Of a stretch of 64,000 nt of DNA, positions 34,029 to 43,004 are shown in pieces. The notes beneath the pieces were generated by a model. The model saw only the letters and a list, made by a program, of their open reading frames with translations. It was not told the origin of the DNA and made no database searches. Numbering within the stretch: position 1 is the stretch's first letter; every line of letters begins with the position of its first letter. A program made the position numbers and the translations under genes. This DNA comes from Acidobacteriota bacterium. Its GTDB lineage: Bacteria; Acidobacteriota; Terriglobia; Terriglobales; Acidobacteriaceae. The stretch is taken from positions 1 to 64,000 of the forward strand of contig JAKATU010000078.1 in the NCBI GenBank assembly GCA_021818585.1, written 5' to 3'.

Positions 34029-35131
34029 CACTGAGCCTCAATCCGTCTTCCCGCGAGATCCCGGTCGCCGGGGTTGTTGACGAGCTGTTCTCCCGCGGCG
34101 AGGCCGGAGAGCACTTCCACGTTGCTGCCGTGCGCGTGGCCGAGGGTGACGTAGCGCAGCTGCGCCACGCCGTTTGCGTCGAGCGCGTAAACATAAGACA
34201 ACGAGCCGCGCTGGATGACTGCCGACTGCGGCGCAAGAATCATGCTTCGGTCAGCGCCGGGAAAGCGCGCAGTAGCGTACATTCCGGCACGCAGGCCGGG
34301 CGTTTGCGGCAGATCCAGCTTGAGCAGGAAGCTGCGGCTGGCAGGATCGGCGGCAGGAACAATCTGAGCCACGCGGCCGATGATCGACTGGCTGACGCCA
34401 TCGACGGTGACGGGCATCTGCATGCCGAGCCGGACGGCGCCAATGAGGGACTCGTCCACGGCGGCGTAGAGTTGTAGCGGACCGTCGCGGTCGACCTGCA
34501 GAATGGGCATGCCGGGCGTAGCGAGCGTGCCGGGGTCGGCGGTGCGCGAGGTGACCACACCGGTATAGGGCGAGCGGAGCACGGTGTAACCGAGCTGGGT
34601 GCGCGCGGAGGCGACAGCGGCTTTGGCCTCAGATGCCTGCGCATTAAGCGCCCGGACCTGCAACTCGGCGGCCTGGGCGCGCTTCTCGACTGTGTCAAAC
34701 TCCTGCGGGCTGACGCTGTTCTGCTGCTTCAGCAATTCGTAACGGTGCAAGGTACTCATTGCCAGCGAGGCGTTGGTGGCGGCGGCCTGCTGCTGCATTT
34801 CCACGGCCTGCAGAGCGGCGAGGGCGCGGCTGACGCCGGCGGACATGGCGGCGCTGTCCAGCCGGACGAGCACCTGGCCGGCGCGGACATGGTCACCAGC
34901 GTTGACCAGCACCTGAGTGATGGTGGCGGGAACCTGCGCGGAGATGGTGGCTGTTTCCTTTGCGTGCACGGTGCCGGTGATGGGGATGCCCTGCGCGACC
35001 TGAGCTTGGGTGCTTTGCACGAGCGCGGCTTTGGCTACCGGCGGCGTAGCATGCACGGCCGGCCCGGGGCGGGTGCATCCGGCCAGCAGAAGCGGCACGG
35101 CAGACAGAATTAAGAGCATCGTTCGGTTCAT
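34028..35131 (-). CDS. RND efflux periplasmic adaptor lipoprotein (MFP)
   Basis: 367 aa. A lipobox (LLLAGC) after MNRTMLLILSAVP indicates a lipid-anchored periplasmic protein. The order is a lipoyl-like half (SAQVPATITQVLVNAGDHVRAG), a coiled-coil hairpin (about residues 95-175, with many Ala/Gln/Glu), the second lipoyl half (YTVLRSPYTGVVTSR), then a beta-barrel. It overlaps the channel gene by 4 nt (ATGA) and the pump gene by 1-4 nt. Confidence 0.93.
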   Translation of the reverse strand: MNRTMLLILSAVPLLLAGCTRPGPAVHATPPVAKAALVQSTQAQVAQGIPITGTVHAKETATISAQVPATITQVLVNAGDHVRAGQVLVRLDSAAMSAGVSRALAALQAVEMQQQAAATNASLAMSTLHRYELLKQQNSVSPQEFDTVEKRAQAAELQVRALNAQASEAKAAVASARTQLGYTVLRSPYTGVVTSRTADPGTLATPGMPILQVDRDGPLQLYAAVDESLIGAVRLGMQMPVTVDGVSQSIIGRVAQIVPAADPASRSFLLKLDLPQTPGLRAGMYATARFPGADRSMILAPQSAVIQRGSLSYVYALDANGVAQLRYVTLGHAHGSNVEVLSGLAAGEQLVNNPGDRDLAGRRIEAQ

Positions 35132-36513
35132 TGCAAAGCCTCCGCGGCGGCGGGCGTAAGGTTGCCCGTCGCGTACATCAGTTGGGTGTAGGTCACCGTG
35201 TTGCCGTAGACGGCGCGCCAGTAGTCGTTCTGACTGCGGCGCTGGGCATCTTCGGCGCGCAGAAGATCGGTCATGGTGGCGAGTCCGGCGTGATAGCGAT
35301 TGCGCAGGATGCGCAGGCTCTCAGCAGCCTGGGCCATGGCGGCCTGGGCTGTTTTTACCTGCAGTCCGGCGGTGCGGTGCGCAGTCCAGGCCTGCTCCAC
35401 GGCGAGGCGAATGGCCTGCTCGCCGGCACGCTGCCGGGCCTCTGCCTCTTGCTGCTTCGCTTTGGCTGCCAGCAGGCGCGCGCGCTTCCCGAGGGGCAGA
35501 ATATCGAGCTTAAGCTGCACTCCCGCGACCCAGTTGTTGCCTCCGTTGCCGGCAAAGGTGTCGCGATCGGTCTCCCAGTTGCCGTAGGCGTCTATCCGCG
35601 GCAGGAAGTCTCTGCGCGCGGCGGAAACCAGCTCGCGCTGGGCGGCATTTTGCTGGCGTAGCGCCTTGAGGTCGGGGCGCGTCTTCACGGCCTGGTCGAT
35701 GTCCTGCGTGAGGTCTGTAGCCGGGTAGGCGCGCGGCGGAATGGGCGCGAGGTGGCGGCGGGGCGTTGCATTGACGCCCATGGCGGCTTCGAGACCAGCC
35801 CAAGCGGTGTCCACGTCACCCTGGGCGGCGATGGTGTCCTGCTCGCGCTCAGAGAGATTGACTTGCGCGGCGAGAAGGTCGGATTCGACGGCGAGGCCCG
35901 CTTTGACACGAACTTGCGCGTCATGCAGCAGCGCATCCGCAGTTCCTTGCTCGTACCGGGCTACGGTGAGGCGGCGCTGCGCATAGAGCACCGACTGGTA
36001 AGCCTCGACCACGCGGAGCACGATCTGCTGGTTGACGTCATCACTCATGGAAGCGGCGCCGGCGCTGACATCTTTTGCGCTGCGGATGCGCTTTTCGCGG
36101 CCGAGCCAGTCGAAGAGCATCCACTGGCCGTTGAGGCGCGTGGCGAAGTTGCCGATGGGGGTGGGCTTATTGAGGGCGTTGAGGGCGAAGTCCTGCTGGG
36201 TAAAGCGTTGCTGGCGCAGGCGCGTGCCGAAGGCGTAAACGGGGTCGTTGCCGCGCGAAATATCTTCCGTAAAGCCAAGCTGGGGCAGCCATGCGGTCCG
36301 GGCCGCATCCACGCCGGCCTGGGCAGCACTTTGCTGCGCCTGGGCCAGCGTAGCGGAGGGATTCCTGCTGAGCGCCGTGCGAATGGCCTGTCGGAGGGTC
36401 AGCTCATTCTGCGGCGGTTGCGCGGCTGCCCGCGGCGCCAGAGACAGGGTGGCCAGCAAAAGGGCTACTGCGGCCAGCGCCAGCCACAAGCGCGATTTGA
36501 AGATTCTGCTCAT
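35128..36513 (-). CDS. TolC-like outer-membrane efflux channel
   Basis: 461 aa with a signal peptide (LWLALAAVALLLATLSLAPRAAAQ). The OEP fold shows as two long internal repeats of alpha-helical, Ala/Gln-rich sequence (LTLRQAIRTALSRNPSATLAQAQQ shortened; ERDTIAAQGDVDTAWAG-type; LLRAEDAQRRSQNDYWRAVY). ATG 36513 (MSRIFKSRLWLAL) is chosen because it gives the signal peptide directly; the frame to 36681 lacks one. First gene of the overlapping pump operon, 154 bp after the sigma-factor gene. Confidence 0.9.
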   Translation of the reverse strand: MSRIFKSRLWLALAAVALLLATLSLAPRAAAQPPQNELTLRQAIRTALSRNPSATLAQAQQSAAQAGVDAARTAWLPQLGFTEDISRGNDPVYAFGTRLRQQRFTQQDFALNALNKPTPIGNFATRLNGQWMLFDWLGREKRIRSAKDVSAGAASMSDDVNQQIVLRVVEAYQSVLYAQRRLTVARYEQGTADALLHDAQVRVKAGLAVESDLLAAQVNLSEREQDTIAAQGDVDTAWAGLEAAMGVNATPRRHLAPIPPRAYPATDLTQDIDQAVKTRPDLKALRQQNAAQRELVSAARRDFLPRIDAYGNWETDRDTFAGNGGNNWVAGVQLKLDILPLGKRARLLAAKAKQQEAEARQRAGEQAIRLAVEQAWTAHRTAGLQVKTAQAAMAQAAESLRILRNRYHAGLATMTDLLRAEDAQRRSQNDYWRAVYGNTVTYTQLMYATGNLTPAAAEALQ

Positions 36514-36606
36514 CCCAAATTGCCTTTCCGGGAGTTTCCTTTTCCGGGTGTTCACTCGGATAAAGGCACTGAGTGGCGAAGGCGTTACAGTTTTGCAGAT
36601 TTTTTT

Positions 36607-36615
36607 GGGGGGGGG
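36607..36615. repeat. homopolymeric G9 tract
   Basis: Nine consecutive G follow six T in the gap between the sigma-factor gene and the TolC-like gene. It is prone to slippage and sits where it could alter 5' UTR length or promoter spacing of the pump operon. Confidence 0.9.
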
Positions 36616-36667
36616 CAGGATTTTCAGTGAGTTGAGCGGGATGGTCCGGCTATTGAATCGGGGCGAC

Positions 36668-37669
36668 CTAGCGGCGGGCAAGCATTTCGCCGTTTTTGAG
36701 CAGGCGGAGGTACTCTTCGGCGAGCATGCGGCGAAGAGATCGGCCCATTTCGCCCTCCATTGGCATTTTGAGGGCGCGGCTGCGGTCGATGGCCGCCTTG
36801 AGGTCGCGGATGAAGGCCAGGCAGGCCGGGCAGGCCTCGATATGGGTCTTCATCTGGTCGCAGGTTTTCGGTTCGAGATGGCCATCCATGTATTCCGAGA
36901 GGTTGGCGAAGATTTCAGAGCAGGCGGGACCGCGCCTGGGGCGCGACGGCGTTTTTTCTTTTTGGGGCAGCACCTTTTGCCGGCGGCCGCGTAGTTTCTT
37001 GTCCATCTCGTGGCGGAGCAGCAGGCGGGCGCGATGCAGGCGAACGCGCACGGTTCCCGGCTTGAGGCCGAGGACGGCGGCGACTTCGTCGGTGTCAAGC
37101 TCCTCCATGTCGTGCAGCACCAGCACCATGCGGTAGGGCGGCGGCAGTTCGAGCACGGCGGCGTGGACCATCTGGTGGTCTTCGTTGTGGAGGGTTTGCT
37201 CCTCAGGGCTGTCCGTGGCGGCGGCCAGCAGCTCAGCCAATTCTGCGTCGTTGGGCATGAGGTCTTCAAGCGCGACGGAGCGACGGTAGGAGTGGCGCTT
37301 GCGATTGCGTTGGCAGCGGTTGCGAGCCGCGGTGTAGAGCCAGACGGAGAGAGCGCGGGAGTCGTCGATTTTAGCCAGGTGAGGCAAGGAGCTCACGAGC
37401 ACGTCCTGCATTGTGTCCTCGGCGTCTTCGCGATGGCCGCAGACTTTCATGCTGAAAGAAAATACAGTGCCCTGCAGAAGCTGGATGGCAGCCTGAACGC
37501 TGGCAGGGTCTTGCTTCTTGAGCAGAGTCATTGCCTGATTGAGATCGGAACGCATGCGGATTCGGACTCGCTCCCTGGGAGACAGATTGTCTACCAGTTT
37601 AGGTTGTATCGGCAAATCAGGCATGATCATTTCACGCAGACGGTTGCGCACGATGGGCAACCGCGTCAT
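36668..37669 (-). CDS. ECF-like RNA polymerase sigma factor with fused C-terminal zinc-finger domain
   Basis: 333 aa. Sigma region 2 covers about 65-125 (FSMKVCGHREDAEDTMQDVLV) and region 4 about 168-222 (LELPPPYRMVLVLHDMEEL, GLKPGTVRVRLHRARLLLR). A basic linker leads to a zf-HC2-type anti-sigma-like domain (about 248-300) with C250, H276, C280 and C283 in THIEACPACLAF. The fusion suggests a built-in redox- or zinc-responsive control. It lies upstream of the efflux genes in the same direction and may regulate them; a Crp/Fnr-like palindrome lies 42 bp before its ATG. Confidence 0.85.
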   Translation of the reverse strand: MTRLPIVRNRLREMIMPDLPIQPKLVDNLSPRERVRIRMRSDLNQAMTLLKKQDPASVQAAIQLLQGTVFSFSMKVCGHREDAEDTMQDVLVSSLPHLAKIDDSRALSVWLYTAARNRCQRNRKRHSYRRSVALEDLMPNDAELAELLAAATDSPEEQTLHNEDHQMVHAAVLELPPPYRMVLVLHDMEELDTDEVAAVLGLKPGTVRVRLHRARLLLRHEMDKKLRGRRQKVLPQKEKTPSRPRRGPACSEIFANLSEYMDGHLEPKTCDQMKTHIEACPACLAFIRDLKAAIDRSRALKMPMEGEMGRSLRRMLAEEYLRLLKNGEMLARR

Positions 37670-37710
37670 TGCGGCTCTGCTTCCAGATTGGCGTTGCTAC
37701 TGCACAATGC

Positions 37711-37726
37711 TGTGACGGGCGTCACC
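37711..37726. promoter_or_regulatory. Crp/Fnr-family-like operator
   Basis: TGTGACGGGCGTCACC fits TGTGA-N6-TCACA except at the last base; the core GTGAC(G)...(C)GTCAC is a perfect dyad. It lies 42 bp upstream of the sigma-factor start codon. A near-identical core recurs at 46921. Confidence 0.5.
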
Positions 37727-37811
37727 CATGCGGCGGGGCACGGGGTCATCGAACGGGAAATTGAGGCTCCGGAATTTTCGATCGCAAGGTGGGATGGACG
37801 GACCGGCTGAG

Positions 37812-37852
37812 AAGCAAAAACAAGGAAACCCGCTCTGAGTGAGCGGGTTTCC
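37812..37852 (-). terminator. rho-independent terminator after the GH92 gene
   Basis: On the minus strand GGAAACCCGCTC pairs with GAGCGGGTTTCC around ACTCA (12 bp) and is followed by TTGTTTTTGC. Confidence 0.85.
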
Positions 37853-37873
37853 TGCAGTTTGTAACTGTCTGGA

Positions 37874-40240
37874 TTACGGTTGTTCGTTGCTGAGCGAGGG
37901 CGGAGCATCGGCAGGAGCCGAGCCCCAGGACTTGTTCGGCATGGGGCCGAGATCGAAGCTCAGGTTGCCGCCCTTGCTGATGTTCTGGAACCAGATCCAG
38001 TTTTTGGCGTGGGACTGGCCGTTGAGCTTGACGCCCTGAATGTACTCGTTGGCCGTTGGGTTGGGCCCGGACTGGATGGTGAAGGTCTTGCCCGCGTAAG
38101 GCTGTTGCAGGTGGATCACGGCCTTGGAGAAGACCGGACTCACCAGCTCGTAGGCCTGGCTCGCGGGATCTACCGAGTAGAAGCCCAACATGCTCATAAC
38201 GGCCCAGGATGACATCTCGCCGGCGTCGTCGTTGCCGGGGATGCCGTTGGGATCGTCGGTGTAGTTTTCATTGAGGACACGGCGGACGACATGCTGGGTC
38301 ATCCACGGCTCGCCGGAGAAGTTGAACTCGAAGGGCGCTTCGAGATCAGTTTCGTTGTAGGGGTTGTAGTACTGCGGATACCAGCCGGGCTTTTTGTAGC
38401 TGAAAAAATGCGTGAGGCGCTGGTTGAAGGTGTCGCGACCCACGGCGTTGACGACCCATGCGAGATCGGCGGGCGCAAACCACTGGTAGTGCCAGCCCGA
38501 GCCCTCGATGAAGCCATCGCCTTTCTTCGGGTCGAAGGGCGTCACCCATTTGCCGTCGGCATTCTTTGGGCGGAACATGCGATCGGCGGGATCGAAGACG
38601 TTGCGATAGTAAAGTGCGCGGTCGTAGAGCGTGCGGGCCGCATCATCCTTGTGCAGCGCCCTGGCCAGATCGTAGAGCGAGGCGTAGGCGATGGAGTCTT
38701 CCTGAATCTGCGAAACCGAGCCGTAGCCGACCTTGTCATTGGGAACGTAGTGGAGGGTGTTGATCCACTTCATCCCGAGCTGACCTTTGTAGGAACTGCC
38801 ATTCGGCGGCGCCTGGGTGGCGTCCTTCCACATGCCCTGCCAGCCGGTCCTGATATCGAAGTTATGGATGCCGTCGAGCCATGCAGTGGCCATCACGATG
38901 GAGAGCGGGCTGCCGGCCATCACGTTGGTGTACTGATTGACCTGTGGCCAGCGGCCGATCCATCCCCCCTGCTGGTACATGAGCACGATGGACTGTGCAA
39001 TGTCTGCCATGCGCCGCGGCTCGATCAGGGCGACCAGCGGCATTTCGCTGCGGTAGATATCCCAACCGGAGAAGTTGTCGTAGATATTGTGTCCCGACGC
39101 GACGTGATGAATTTTTCCATCGAAGCCAAGATAGCGGCCATCGGCATCGTTGAAGATGCTGGGAATGAGCAGGCTGTGATAGAGCGCAGTGTAGAAGACA
39201 GTCTTCTGCCGGGGCGTTCCGCCGGTGACGTCGATGACGCTGAGCGCCTTGTTCCATGCGGCTGTGGCCTGGTGGCGAATCTGCGAGAAGGATTTGCCCA
39301 CGGCCTCCGCGGCGAGGTTATTTTCAGCGCCTTTCAGGTCTACATAGGAGATGCCGATTTTAACAACGACTGTTTTTGCGTCCGCACTGGCGGGCCAGGA
39401 GACGTAGGCGCCGGCTCGCTTCGACTGATCGCCCTGCATCGCTTCACGGCTGTCGGCCGTGACGGCAGCAGGCGCGCCGTCACGGAATCCGGACCATGTG
39501 CCGTATTTGGCGAAGGGGTGGCTGAACTGCATGACGAAGTAGACCGTGTAAGGCCGGTTACTGCTACAGAAGGTGAGGTTAGTGACGCTGCCTTCGAGTT
39601 CGTTATTGCCGACCACGCGCACCTGGGATGCAACAGAGTGGTTGAGCGTGTGGCTTACGGGCACGAGCAGGTTGGCGGTTTTGCCTGCGGGGAACGTCAG
39701 CCGGACTTCACCCGTGCGGTCAGTCGCGGTGAGCGCGGCCTGGATGCCCCAGCGCAGCAGGTTGACCTGGTAATAGCCGGGCGAGGCGTGCTCCTGCTCG
39801 TGCGAGTAAGGCGACTCGTACTCCGAGACGTTGGTTTCCACCGGACCGGTGGTCGGCTGGAAGAAGACTTCGCCGTCGTTGGCGCAGCCAACGCCGCTCA
39901 TGTGCGTCATGCTGAAGCCCTGAATATCCTTGTCGTAGTAGTGGTAGCCGAAGTTGTGTCCTTCGGTATCCGGACTGAGCTGAACCATGCCAAAGGGCAT
40001 CGACGGTCCTGGGAAGAGATTTTCGCTGTCGCCCGGTCCTGTGCCGGTGCCGATCATGGGATTGACGTAGGAGGCGTTGCCTCCGGGCGTCTGCGCCAAG
40101 GTTGTGCCTGCGCTCATGGTGGTGAGCAGCGCGACGCCCAGCGCCATGGCGGCGGCGCGCCAAAGGCGAAGGGGGTGATGGATTGCATGAGCGCGACCGT
40201 ATGTGCCGCGCAACCGTGAGTGAGGGCCTGTGAACTGCAT
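37874..40240 (-). CDS. GH92 family alpha-mannosidase, secreted
   Basis: Predicted exo-acting, calcium-dependent alpha-mannosidase, 788 aa. A signal peptide (AMALGVALLTTMSAGTTLAQ) follows an unusually long basic leader. Family hallmarks are YVNPMIGTGTGPGDSENLFPG at the start of the mature protein (shortened), FSGWDIYRSEMPL, FIEGSGWHYQW, and GNDDAGEMSSWAV. The second ATG (40240) is 6 nt after GGAG, while the first (40246) directly abuts it, so 40240 is preferred. It is isolated from the GH2/receptor locus about 9 kb away but would suit the same glycan-degrading role. Confidence 0.9.
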   Translation of the reverse strand: MQFTGPHSRLRGTYGRAHAIHHPLRLWRAAAMALGVALLTTMSAGTTLAQTPGGNASYVNPMIGTGTGPGDSENLFPGPSMPFGMVQLSPDTEGHNFGYHYYDKDIQGFSMTHMSGVGCANDGEVFFQPTTGPVETNVSEYESPYSHEQEHASPGYYQVNLLRWGIQAALTATDRTGEVRLTFPAGKTANLLVPVSHTLNHSVASQVRVVGNNELEGSVTNLTFCSSNRPYTVYFVMQFSHPFAKYGTWSGFRDGAPAAVTADSREAMQGDQSKRAGAYVSWPASADAKTVVVKIGISYVDLKGAENNLAAEAVGKSFSQIRHQATAAWNKALSVIDVTGGTPRQKTVFYTALYHSLLIPSIFNDADGRYLGFDGKIHHVASGHNIYDNFSGWDIYRSEMPLVALIEPRRMADIAQSIVLMYQQGGWIGRWPQVNQYTNVMAGSPLSIVMATAWLDGIHNFDIRTGWQGMWKDATQAPPNGSSYKGQLGMKWINTLHYVPNDKVGYGSVSQIQEDSIAYASLYDLARALHKDDAARTLYDRALYYRNVFDPADRMFRPKNADGKWVTPFDPKKGDGFIEGSGWHYQWFAPADLAWVVNAVGRDTFNQRLTHFFSYKKPGWYPQYYNPYNETDLEAPFEFNFSGEPWMTQHVVRRVLNENYTDDPNGIPGNDDAGEMSSWAVMSMLGFYSVDPASQAYELVSPVFSKAVIHLQQPYAGKTFTIQSGPNPTANEYIQGVKLNGQSHAKNWIWFQNISKGGNLSFDLGPMPNKSWGSAPADAPPSLSNEQP

Positions 40241-40628
40241 GGGCATCTCCTTCCCATTTCGACTGACTTTTTGCTATGAATCTCTTCGGCAGTTCTGCAC
40301 ACAGAAGCTGCTGAAACAGGGCAAGGTAACGATATCACATACACTGGAAGGCAGGACAACGAGGCTCTCAAGAAAAGCGCCTATCCGCAGCACCCGGACC
40401 CGGTTCGCCACGGTGATGGCCGTCACATCTCCGGCGCGGCGCGGCCTTGATCATCAAAGTTGTTCCCGTAGGCGCCGTTCCTGACAGAGACAGTACGTGC
40501 AGGTTTTGAAGACCGGCAGGTTGCCGTTGCGCCTCTTGTTTTCTGAGTCGGATGGAGGGGTACAGACAAGCTGCGTCGGCGGGAAAGATTCCTGCCACGG
40601 GTAGAGCGCAAGGCAAAGAAGGTGAAAC
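40241..40628. other. intergenic region between GH92 and the NMO-like gene
   Basis: This 388-bp divergent region holds the promoters of both genes. A minus-strand stretch near 40454-40530 can encode a short Cys-containing peptide (KTCTYCLCQERRLREQL), but nothing around it supports a gene. No other element is recognised. Confidence 0.4.
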
Positions 40629-42083
40629 GTGCAACAGCAATCGAGCGAATATCCGGTGATCATTCAGGGCGGCATGGGAGCCGGTGTATCCAACTGGCGA
40701 CTGGCGCAGGCCGTATCGCGGCTTGGGCAACTGGGCGTCGTCTCCGGTACGGCGCTCGACCACATCCTGGCGCGCCGACTGCAGGACGGCGACCCCGGCG
40801 GTCACATGCTGCGCGGGCTGCAGGCATTTCCCTTCCGCGCGATGGCCGAGCGCATATACAAGGAGTACTACATTCCCGGTGGCAAGGATGCGAAGGCGCC
40901 ATACCGCGCGAGCACGCTGCACACGAAGGACAATCCGCGCGAGCTGGTGGAGCTGTGCATCGCAGGCAACTTTGTGGAGGTGTACCTGGCGCGCGAGGGG
41001 CATGAGAACCCAGTGGGGATCAACTACCTGGAGAAGATTCAACTGGCGCACTTGCCGACGATTTACGGAGCGATGCTGGCCGGGGTGAGTTACGTCCTGA
41101 TGGGTGCAGGAATTCCGCTGAAGATTCCAGGAGTGCTCGACCGGCTGGCCGAGCATCAGCCGGTGGAATATCCGCTGAGCGTGATGGGCGCGCGCGAGGG
41201 CGAAAGCTACCTGATGCACTTTGATCCGGCGGAGTACATGGAGAGTCCGCTGCCGCCGCTCACTCGGCCTAAGTTTCTGGCGATCGTTTCGTCGAACACG
41301 CTCGCCGCGACGATGCTGAAAAGGGCCAACGGCAAAGTGGATGGGCTGATCATCGAGATGCCGACGGCCGGCGGTCACAACGCGCCGCCGCGCGGCAAAA
41401 TGCAGCTTTCCGAAACGGGCGAGCCCATCTACGGTGAACGCGACCAGGTGAATATTGCCAAGCTGACCGAGCTGGGCGTGCCGTTCTGGCTGGCCGGCGG
41501 CTATGGGCATCCGGAAAAGCTTGCGGAGGCGCTGGCGCAGGGCGCAACGGGCATTCAGGTGGGCACGGCGTTTGAGTTTGCGGAGGAGTCCGGCCTGCGC
41601 GCCGACTACAAGGTGGCGCTGATGACAAAGGCGAAGAATGGCCGCGCGAAGGTGTTTACCGATCCGCTGGCTTCGCCGACGGGCTTTCCGTTCAAGGTGG
41701 CGCGGCTGGAAGGCACCTGCTCGGAGCCGGAGTCGTATGCTGCGCGGCCTCGCATTTGTGATGTGGGCGAGCTGCGCGAGGCCTATCGCACGCCGGAGGG
41801 TGAAGTGGGCTACCGTTGCGCCGCCGAACCGGAGACGGTGTACGTCTCCAAGGGTGGCGACGCCGCCGAAGCCGAGGGGCGCAAGTGCGTGTGCAATGCG
41901 CTGCTGGCGAACATTGGACAGCCGCAGTCGAGAAATGGTGGAAGGGTTGAGCTGGGTCTGGTGACGGCAGGCGATGAGCTGACCTCGATTGGCCGGTTCC
42001 TGCACGAGCAGCAGTCGACGTACACGGCAGCCGACGTGGTTAACGTGTTGCTGCAAGGTGTGCAGAAAGAAGCCGTGCCATAA
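40629..42083 (+). CDS. nitronate monooxygenase-like (NPD) flavoprotein
   Basis: FMN-dependent TIM-barrel protein of 484 aa, well above the 320-370 aa of simple nitronate monooxygenases. The start VIIQGGMGAGVSNWRLAQAV and the FMN-site stretch PFWLAGGYGHPEKLAEALAQ plus GATGIQVGTAFEF identify the family. The extra C-terminal part (about 370-484) is Cys-bearing (EGRKCVCNALLANIGQ) and resembles that of PfaD-like and other long NPD proteins. The physiological substrate is unknown. It starts at a GTG with a short AGAAGG site upstream. Confidence 0.82.
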   Translation: MQQQSSEYPVIIQGGMGAGVSNWRLAQAVSRLGQLGVVSGTALDHILARRLQDGDPGGHMLRGLQAFPFRAMAERIYKEYYIPGGKDAKAPYRASTLHTKDNPRELVELCIAGNFVEVYLAREGHENPVGINYLEKIQLAHLPTIYGAMLAGVSYVLMGAGIPLKIPGVLDRLAEHQPVEYPLSVMGAREGESYLMHFDPAEYMESPLPPLTRPKFLAIVSSNTLAATMLKRANGKVDGLIIEMPTAGGHNAPPRGKMQLSETGEPIYGERDQVNIAKLTELGVPFWLAGGYGHPEKLAEALAQGATGIQVGTAFEFAEESGLRADYKVALMTKAKNGRAKVFTDPLASPTGFPFKVARLEGTCSEPESYAARPRICDVGELREAYRTPEGEVGYRCAAEPETVYVSKGGDAAEAEGRKCVCNALLANIGQPQSRNGGRVELGLVTAGDELTSIGRFLHEQQSTYTAADVVNVLLQGVQKEAVP

Positions 42084-42132
42084 CCAGACATTCGTGCGCC
42101 TGCCCGGCACGGCTGCAATTAGACTTGGGTTC

Positions 42133-42906
42133 ATGAATCAAGACTCCTCGCGCGACAACCGCCTGGCTGTAGTCACCGGCACCAGTTCCGGGCTGGGGGC
42201 AGCTATTGCGGCAGCCTTGATGCAAGAGGGCTGGAACGTTGTTGGTTTGAGCCGCAGGCCGGTGGACTTTGGCGACCCGCACTACCGACACATTCAGACT
42301 GATTTAGCAGATCCAGAGCGGGTTCGCGAGGTTGCCGATCGCAATATCGTGCCCTTGATTGCAAGCCATCCCTGGCGGCGTATCGCGCTGGTGAACAATG
42401 CGGCCTCCGCCGGCCATCTGCGTTCCGTTGAGGAAGCAGATCCATCGAACCTGATGCGAAACTTGTGCCTGAACGCCGTTGCGCCCATCGTTCTGATGGG
42501 AGTTTTCGTGCGCGTTGTACCTCCGGCGACATTACTGCGGATCGTCAATATTTCTTCGGGCGTGGCGACTCATCCCTACCCTGGCAGTGTCGACTACGGC
42601 AGCAGCAAAGCGGCGCTGCGGCATGCGGGGAGAATCCTCGCCGCAGAACTGACCTCAGAGCAGCGGCCTGGAGGGCCACAGAAGAATGCGTGCATCCTGA
42701 GCTATGCACCGGGGGTGGTCGAGACTCCGATGCAGGACCAGCTTCGCGACCTCGGCGGTCCATGGAACCAGATGTTTGTAGATTTCAGGGATAAAGGTTT
42801 GCTTCAGCCAGCCGAATTGCCAGCGCGGGAGGTGGTGAGCTTTCTTTCCGGGGACTCAACCGAGCCATTTGAGGAACGCCGCTTCGGCGATACCCGGCAA
42901 ACATAA
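42133..42906 (+). CDS. short-chain dehydrogenase/reductase
   Basis: 257-aa NAD(P)-dependent SDR. Cofactor motif VVTGTSSGLGAAIAAAL, the NNA motif in ALVNNAASAGHL, and the catalytic Ser (NISSGVATHP) plus Tyr-Lys (VDYGSSKAAL) are all present. It resembles the sepiapterin-reductase-like branch; the substrate is unknown. ATG 42133 is chosen because the coenzyme motif begins soon after it. It follows the NMO-like gene by 49 bp. Confidence 0.88.
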   Translation: MNQDSSRDNRLAVVTGTSSGLGAAIAAALMQEGWNVVGLSRRPVDFGDPHYRHIQTDLADPERVREVADRNIVPLIASHPWRRIALVNNAASAGHLRSVEEADPSNLMRNLCLNAVAPIVLMGVFVRVVPPATLLRIVNISSGVATHPYPGSVDYGSSKAALRHAGRILAAELTSEQRPGGPQKNACILSYAPGVVETPMQDQLRDLGGPWNQMFVDFRDKGLLQPAELPAREVVSFLSGDSTEPFEERRFGDTRQT

Positions 42907-43004
42907 GGATGACTCACTTCGAAGCTGACCTCAGCTTGCATCGATGAAGCCCTCATCAGACCGGTATCCGTCCGATATAGCTGTCGTGCCATTATTGAGA
43001 CTCG

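Noticed and set aside
31653-34034. 793-codon plus-strand open frame opposite the RND pump gene
   Set aside because: The minus strand encodes a full RND pump with intact motifs; the plus frame is His/Asp/Gly-rich antisense.
38291-40219. 642-codon plus-strand open frame opposite the GH92 gene
   Set aside because: Antisense shadow; GH92 motifs are continuous on the minus strand.
40454-40663. Minus-strand frame ending KTCTYCLCQERRLREQL, possibly a small Cys protein
   Set aside because: It overlaps the start of the NMO-like gene and has no ribosome site; support is insufficient.
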